From Wyeomyia smithii (taxonomy: Eukaryota; Arthropoda; Insecta; Diptera; Culicidae), in assembly GCF_029784165.1 (NCBI RefSeq), contig NC_073694.1, positions 80,638,427-80,702,426 of the forward strand: a DNA stretch of 64,000 bases. The letters are read 5' to 3'. Position 1 is the first letter of the stretch, and every line of letters begins with the position of its first letter. The notes beneath the pieces are model-generated. The model searched no databases, was not told the DNA's origin, and saw only the letters and a list, made by a program, of their open reading frames with translations. Both the position numbers and the translations under genes were made by a program. Shown piece by piece: positions 59,071-64,000 of this stretch.

Positions 59071-61621
59071 TCACCGATCAGCCTCTTTCAGCGTCCATGA
59101 TTCATGGCCGTAGAGAGCCACCGGAAGAATCAGTGTTTTATAGAGTGCAAGTTTAGTACGGATTTGCAGACTGCGGGACCTTAGCTGGTTACGTAGTCCG
59201 TAAAAGGCCCTGTTTGCGGCTGCTATCCGCCTCTTTATCTCACGGCTAACCTCGTTGTCACATGTCACTAATGTTCCCAGGTAAATAAATTCGTCGACTA
59301 CTTCAAATGTTTCCCCATCTAGCACCACCGCAGCACCAACCTCCGACGGACTACCACGCACTCTGCCAGCCACTATGTATTTCGTTTTGGCAGAGTTTAT
59401 GACAAGCCCTAATCTCGCAGCTTCCCTCCTGAGAGGTCCGAAGGCCTCTTCCACAGCTCTACGGTTGATACCAATGATGTCGATATCGTCCGCAAAACCG
59501 AGAAGCATGTGCGACTTCGTAATGATGGTGCCGCTTCTCTGCCCACCAGCCCTCCGTATAGCACCTTTCAATGCGATGTTGAACAATAAGTTCGACAGCC
59601 CGTCACCCTGCTGCAAACCATCTAACGTCACGAACGAGTCCGATATCTCACCGGCTATCCTGACGCTTGATGTAGGACCTTCAAGGGTGGCACGTATCAG
59701 CCTAATCAGCTTTGTTGGGAAGCCATGTTCAATCATAATCTGCCATAACTCATTTCTCTTGACTGAATCGTACGCTGCTCTGAAGTCTATGAACAGATGG
59801 TGCGTCTGCAAGTTGTATTCTCGGAATTTATCGAGGATTTGTCGCATGGTAAACATTTGGTCCGTCGTGGAGCGTCCCCCTCGAAAACCGTATTGGTACT
59901 CGCCAACAAAGGTCTCCTGCAACGGCCTCAGTCTGTGGAACAGGATGCGGGAGAGAATTTTGTACACGGTATTGAGAAGAGTTATGCCCCGATAATTGCT
60001 ACAGTCCAGGCGATGGCCTTTTTTGTAGATCGGGCATATGAGACCCTCCAACCAGTCCGAGGGCAATTCTTCATCAGACCACACTCTCAGCATGATCCGA
60101 TGTATGGCACGATACAGCTGTTCGCTCCCGACTTTGAAGAGTTCGGCGGGAATGCCGTCCTTCCCGGCTGCCTTGCAGTTTCCCAGCTCTTTCACTGCTT
60201 TCTTCACCTCGTCCATGGATGGTGGATCCACAGCTTGACCATCATTCTCAATAGTCATCCTGCTCCTTTCGACTCCACTGTTTCCCTCACCGTTCAACAG
60301 CACACTGAAGTGTTCCTTCCAACGCCTGGCCACCTCTGTTTTATCGGTTATCAGGTTCCCCTCCCTATCGTTGCACATAACAGGGGCTGACACATTTCGA
60401 TGCCTGATTCCGTTGACCTTCTTGTAGAAGTTCCTCGCATCGTGCCTGGAGAAGCAACCTTCCGCCTCCGCAAGAATACGCTCCCAATGCTGTCGTTTCT
60501 TCCGGCGTCTCTTTTCAGCGGCTCTTGCATCTCGATATCTACCCATGCTCTGACGAGTCACAGCCGTGGCCAACATGTGACCCCTGGCGCGGTTCTTCTC
60601 GTCCGTCACTCGCTGGCACTCAGCGTCAAACCACTCATTGGGCGCAGCTGCCGCAGTTGTACCCAACACTTCTCGCGCTGTAGTGCTGATCGAACTGTGG
60701 ATATGCCTCCACTGTTCATTCAGGTTCCCTTTAACTCTTTCCTCAATCCGTTCATCAACTTTCCGTGAGTACTCTGCAGCCACTCCTTCAGTTGATAGCC
60801 ACTGGATGTTCAACTGCATCCTCCTCGTTGCCTTGGATTTCAGCACATTGGACAGCCGGGCGCGGATTTTGGCTACTACGAGATAGTGATCCGAGTCAAC
60901 GTTCGGTCCTCTGAACGACCTCACGTCTGTAACGTCTGAAAAGTGCCGTCCATCAATCAGAACGTGGTCAATTTGAGAGCAAAGCTCTCCATTCGGGTGC
61001 ATCCAGGTGTGCTTACGTATGTTCCGGCGTGCAAAATAAGTGCTACAGATAGCCATCCCTCTAGCTGCAGCGAAATTAACAAGCCTCAGGCCATTGTCGT
61101 TCGTAGTAGAGTGGAAGCTTTCCCTACCAGTTACGGGGCGGAAGAAGTCTTCCTGCCTGACCTGTGCGTTTGCATCTCCGATGACAATCTTTATATCGTG
61201 TCCTGGGCACTCATTGTATGTCTTATCCAGGAGCTCATAGAACTCCTCCTTTTCGTCATCGGGTTTCTCGTTGGTCGGTGCGTACACATTTATTAGGCTG
61301 TAGTTGAAGAATTTGCCCTTAATTCTCAATACGCATATACGGTCACTGATTGGCCTCCATCTAATGACACGCTTCATCTGTTTTCCAATTAGCACGAAAC
61401 CGACTCCTCTTTCTGCTTTCACGCCGCCGCTATAGTAGATGTGGTACTTAAATGAAGTGTCCGCAATAGGATTTACTGCTCGGAATTCGCGTTCACCCGA
61501 TTTCGGCCACCGCACCTCTTGGATAGCTGCAACCTCCACATTCATCTTCCGCAGCTCTCTAGCCAGGATACTTGCGCGTGCCGGTTCGAGTAGAGTCCTT
61601 ACATTCCAAGTACCGAGTTTC
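59071..61621 (-). CDS. RTE-like ORF: endonuclease plus reverse transcriptase, long open frame
   Basis: The frame is open from 61621 (KLGTWNVRTLLEPARASILA) after an upstream TAG; the first ATG is at 61545, giving 824 residues. Counting from that ATG: endonuclease with AAIQEVRW (~7-13), VIGDANAQV (~121, normally G-D-x-N-A) and NVDSDHYLVVAK (~215). RT with GKDGIPAELFK (~462), LFIDFRAAYDSVKR (~585, motif A Asp), GLQQGDGLSNLLFNIAL (~643) and LGFADDIDIIG (~682, motif C). All key acids of the RT are present. The frame stops at EADR-TGA, ~130 residues before the expected end. The ATG start would omit the N-terminal G-T-W-N-V-R-T motif, so a non-ATG or upstream-fused start is likely in the active relative. 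Confidence 0.85.
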
Positions 61622-62045
61622 TAATAATCTTTGTCCTTTTTCGTTCGCCTAGGTCTATGCCGATTATTCCGTTCCGTATATATATCTGGATTGTTCGTAG
61701 TATTTAATATTCAGTATGCTGCCTCACTAGGGCTGCGATACCTAGTCTCGCGACGGAGCTGCCGTCTTTGATATAGCTGGCGAGACACCGCGTTTCATGA
61801 TTCAGCCGCCCGCTCCGGATCAGACGCTATTGTACGCCGCCCCTAACAAGGGGAAACAGCCGCGTACGTTCCCCCTTCCCAGTCAGCATACGACCAAAGT
61901 TTCCACCGGAGTTGGTTACCCGATCTCCGCTAAGGTTACTCGTATACCGATCGGCACCACGTGGAGTTGGGTTAGGAGTTGCTGGACAAAGGTGAATGAC
62001 CACAATAGGATCTCAAGTGACACGTGTCCAACCATTCGCCAATAG
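61622..62045 (-). promoter_or_regulatory. RTE-like 5' UTR
   Basis: GC-richer than its surroundings ('cggtggaaactttggtcgtatg', 'agacggcagctccgtcgcga'), running directly into the ORF. It is presumed to hold the internal promoter and, in this group, often a self-cleaving ribozyme or structured 5' end; neither is demonstrated here. Confidence 0.4.
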
Positions 62046-62219
62046 TAGTTCAATAGTGTTCAATGTTATTCAAAGATACCAGGTGCGATATCGGGTTTGT
62101 TCCAAACCAAACACTCATGGGACATGGACAAAGCGACGATCTTTTTTATTTGATACTAGCTGGTCTGGCAATCTTCGTCCCGCTCATTGTTTTTCCTCTT
62201 TATCTAATCAATTCTTAGA

Positions 62220-62300
62220 GAGTTTCGTAGCCGCAAGGTTACAGAGTCCGCTTTGATAGGCGGGTGGTCGTGGGTTCGGATCTTAGTAGAATTAGGCCAT
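62220..62300 (+). repeat. tRNA-related SINE fragment (second family, best copy)
   Basis: 'gtagccgcaaggttacagag' then 'tccgctttgataggcgggtg' and 'gtcgtgggttcggatcttag'. The segment around 'gggttcggatc' resembles box B. It continues 'tagaattaggccatttggttgtcaaag'. Relatives are at 7425 (+), 9095 (-) and 11040 (-). Confidence 0.5.
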
Positions 62301-62945
62301 TTGGTTGTCAAAGGACATTAACATACCCTTCTTCAAGCTGAATTCTATAGTACCTTCGTTGACCATCCTAACAAAAATAAGTCGATAAGACTCCTTCCTC
62401 CTGATAAAATATATGTACTTATAATAAAACCTACCAGAGGTGAAGCATTGAGTGCCTCTTCTGGGATTGGGGATTGTGACGCGGTGTTGGTAGAAGGAAT
62501 GAGGTTTCAATTGACAAAACAAGTCCTATTATAATAAAACTCCCGGCGGGATGCGGTATACTTTTCCAAATCTGCATCATATTTCCAGTTCGCTTATTTA
62601 TCGTTTTCCCTACTGCACACATTGTCTGCTCAATGAACTTGAATGTTAACGGGTAAAAGCCGTTGTTAAAAAATAGAAATCAGTTCGAAAAATAAAACTG
62701 ACCTCAGGAATATTTATCCTCTCCAGGGAATTGTAATTGGCGATATTGGCGGAATGGATGGGGAACGAGGTTTCGATAAGACTCCTTCCTCTTGACATAA
62801 CAAGTAACTGTTAGAATTAACCTGGCCAGAGAGGAACGTTAGGTGTAGTCTCACTCCAGGAAATTGTAATTTAGCGATATTGGTAGGATAGAAAAAGGTT
62901 CGGTATAGTAAGCTTGAAACGAGAGGGTAAACTCTCACACATAAG
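62300..62945. repeat. diverged tandem repeats after the SINE
   Basis: 'ataagactccttcctc' occurs at 62384 and 62777. 'aattgtaattggcgatattggcgga' (62731) resembles 'aattgtaatttagcgatattggtagga' (62864). 'ctctccag' starts at 62718 with a partner at 62850. Similar wording lies at 7590-7625. They look like diverged units of a SINE/LINE-tail composite. Confidence 0.45.
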
Positions 62946-63034
62946 CACGGATATAAATGAAAAGCGTATCATTTACTTCAATAATGATACTGCCGATAAT
63001 ATGAAGTGCGGAGTACAGCATACACCTGTGCAAT

Positions 63035-63165
63035 CTATACATATAAAAATGCAGCTCTGTCTGTCTGTCTGTTCCATATAGGCTTGGAAACTACTGAACC
63101 GATTGACGTGAAATTTTGTATATAGGGGTTTTAGGGGCCGAGAAAGGTGACTAAGGTAATTCGAG
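63035..63165 (+). repeat. (TCTG)n-adjacent arthropod repeat block
   Basis: 'ctctgtctgtctgtctgttcc' is followed by 'ggaaactactgaaccgattg' and 'gtgaaattttgtata'. This combination is very common in arthropod genomes as the start of a dispersed element whose class I cannot fix from this window. It leads directly into the 143-bp repeats. Confidence 0.5.
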
Positions 63166-63850
63166 ACCCCTCCCTCTTCTGGAAGGGAGGGATCCCATAC
63201 AAATGAAACACAAATTCATGCACATCTCGAAAACAAACCAAGCAAATGGAACCAAATTTGGCAGGTGGATGTTTTTAGGGGTAACAAACATATCCATATT
63301 GGTTTGAGACCCCTCCCTATTCTGGAAGGAAGGGGTCCCATACAAATGAAACACAAATTTATGCACATCTCGAAGACTAACCAAACAAATGGAACCAAAT
63401 TTGGCAGGTGGATGTTTTTAAGGGTAACAAATATATCCATAATGGTTTTACACCCCTCCCTCTTCTAGAAAGGAGGGGTTCCATACAAATGAAACACAAA
63501 TTCATGCACATCTCGAAAACTAACCAAGTAAATGAAACCAAATTGGGCAGGTGGATGTTTTAGGGGTATCAAATATATCCATAACAAATTGACGCCCTTC
63601 CCCCTTTTAAAAGGGAGGGGTCCCATACAAAAGAAACACAAATTTCGCACAGCTCGAGAACCAATCCACCAAATAGAACCAAATTCGGCATGTAAATGTT
63701 TTTAGAGGTAACAAATATGTTCATAATGTTTCGACACCCCTCTTTCTTCTGAAAGGAAGGGTTCCACACAAATTTCTGCACATCTCGAGAAATAATCAAG
63801 CAAATGGAACCAAATTTGATATGTTGAGGTTTCTAAGAGCAAGAAAATTT
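63166..63850. repeat. 143-bp tandem repeat, about five units
   Basis: Units begin 'acccctcc' at 63166, 63309, 63452, ~63594 and 63736, with spacings of 143, 143, ~142 and 142. Each has 'catacaaatgaaacacaaat', 'gcacatctcga', 'aaatggaaccaaatt', 'ggatgtttttaggggtaacaa' and 'atatccata'. Divergence rises toward the right. Overlapping open frames on both strands are repeat artefacts. Confidence 0.85.
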
Positions 63851-63869
63851 TTTGACTCCAGACGCCATT

Positions 63870-64000
63870 GTTAAATTTGAGTTGGAAACTTCCGGTTTCT
63901 ATCCGTAAGATGTCTTCAAATATCAGTTTCAAATCCAAGATGGTGACTTCCGGTTTCTGAAAAACAGCGGGATATTACCAAATACCACCCAATATGGGTA
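63870..64000. repeat. 'cttccggtttctg' repeat, cut by window end
   Basis: Two units ('gaaacttccggtttctatcc' and 'gtgacttccggtttctgaaa') separated by 60 bp, related to 5820-5985. The last unit continues beyond 64000. Confidence 0.55.

Larger units (their letters stand above)
58656..62045 (-). mobile_element. RTE/JAM1-like non-LTR retrotransposon
   Basis: A minus-strand LINE with a single ORF (endonuclease plus RT, no RNase H, no ORF1). It has a ~420-bp 5' region (62045-61622) and a 3' end formed by tandem 'aagta' repeats (58656-58682), a trait of RTE-type LINEs rather than a poly-A tail. JAM1 of Aedes is of this type; the family name is from memory. TSDs were not resolved because the 5' border is uncertain. 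Confidence 0.8.

Noticed and set aside
59375..60390. Long plus-strand ORFs (206 and 197 codons) opposite the RTE-like gene
   Set aside because: They are antisense shadows of the conserved RT frame on the minus strand.
63216..63468. Similar ORFs on both strands that look like a repeated protein
   Set aside because: They arise from the 143-bp tandem repeat, which is open in several phases.

Overview
This looks like gene-poor, repeat-dense DNA from an insect, most likely a culicine mosquito of the Aedes type. The case rests on repeat content: an endonuclease/RT/RNase H LINE of the I type, an RTE/JAM1-like LINE, Jockey-type LINE fragments, tRNA-derived SINEs resembling mosquito Feilai, and many terminal-inverted-repeat elements with intact target-site duplications (TSDs). 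The species is an inference. I recognise no host protein-coding exon, rRNA or functional tRNA gene, and nothing bacterial (no operons, no CRISPR array).

Layout. 1-3.7 kb: a minus-strand Jockey-type LINE, cut by the window edge and broken by a ~1 kb palindrome. 3.7-6.7 kb: a two-copy repeat, a plus-strand RT relic, a 140-bp piggyBac-like MITE and a mariner-type transposase relic. 7.4-12.4 kb: SINE fragments, two hAT-type non-autonomous elements (8-bp TSDs) and a TA-flanked element carrying a SINE. 12.4-14.2 kb: no gene seen. 14.2-29.4 kb: a nested array. A long inverted-repeat element holds LINE-A (minus). LINE-A holds a 3.4-kb hAT element just before the end of its ORF2. The LINE 3' end plus the hAT is then tandemly duplicated as two 4.42-kb units. 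29.6-32.4 kb: a Harbinger-like element (TAA TSD) and a TTAA-flanked element. 33.1-38.9 kb: LINE-B (plus), full length, with a 14-bp TSD. 38.9-44.6 kb: AT-rich DNA, no gene seen. 44.6-47.3 kb: the end of a Jockey LINE split by a 2.2-kb Transib-like palindrome. 48.1-54.8 kb: LINE-C (minus), with a 176-bp TA microsatellite inside its endonuclease frame and a foreign block replacing part of ORF2. 54.8-58.6 kb: a mariner relic, a small MITE and dispersed repeats. 58.7-62.0 kb: an RTE-like LINE with one 824-codon open frame. 62.2-64 kb: a SINE, diverged repeats and a 143-bp tandem repeat.

How the parts work together. Nothing here forms a host pathway. LINE-A, -B and -C are one family at different stages of decay; their shared design is a gag-like ORF1 with three zinc knuckles that overlaps an EN-RT-RNase H ORF2 by 8 bp (ATGCCTAA). 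Only LINE-B ORF1 and the RTE frame are long and open, and the RTE frame ends early. The hAT transposase carries one in-frame stop in both copies. The nesting gives a relative history: inverted-repeat element, then LINE-A, then hAT, then segmental duplication. Several elements are long near-palindromes, and most coding transposons point to the minus strand, so small-RNA production is a testable idea.
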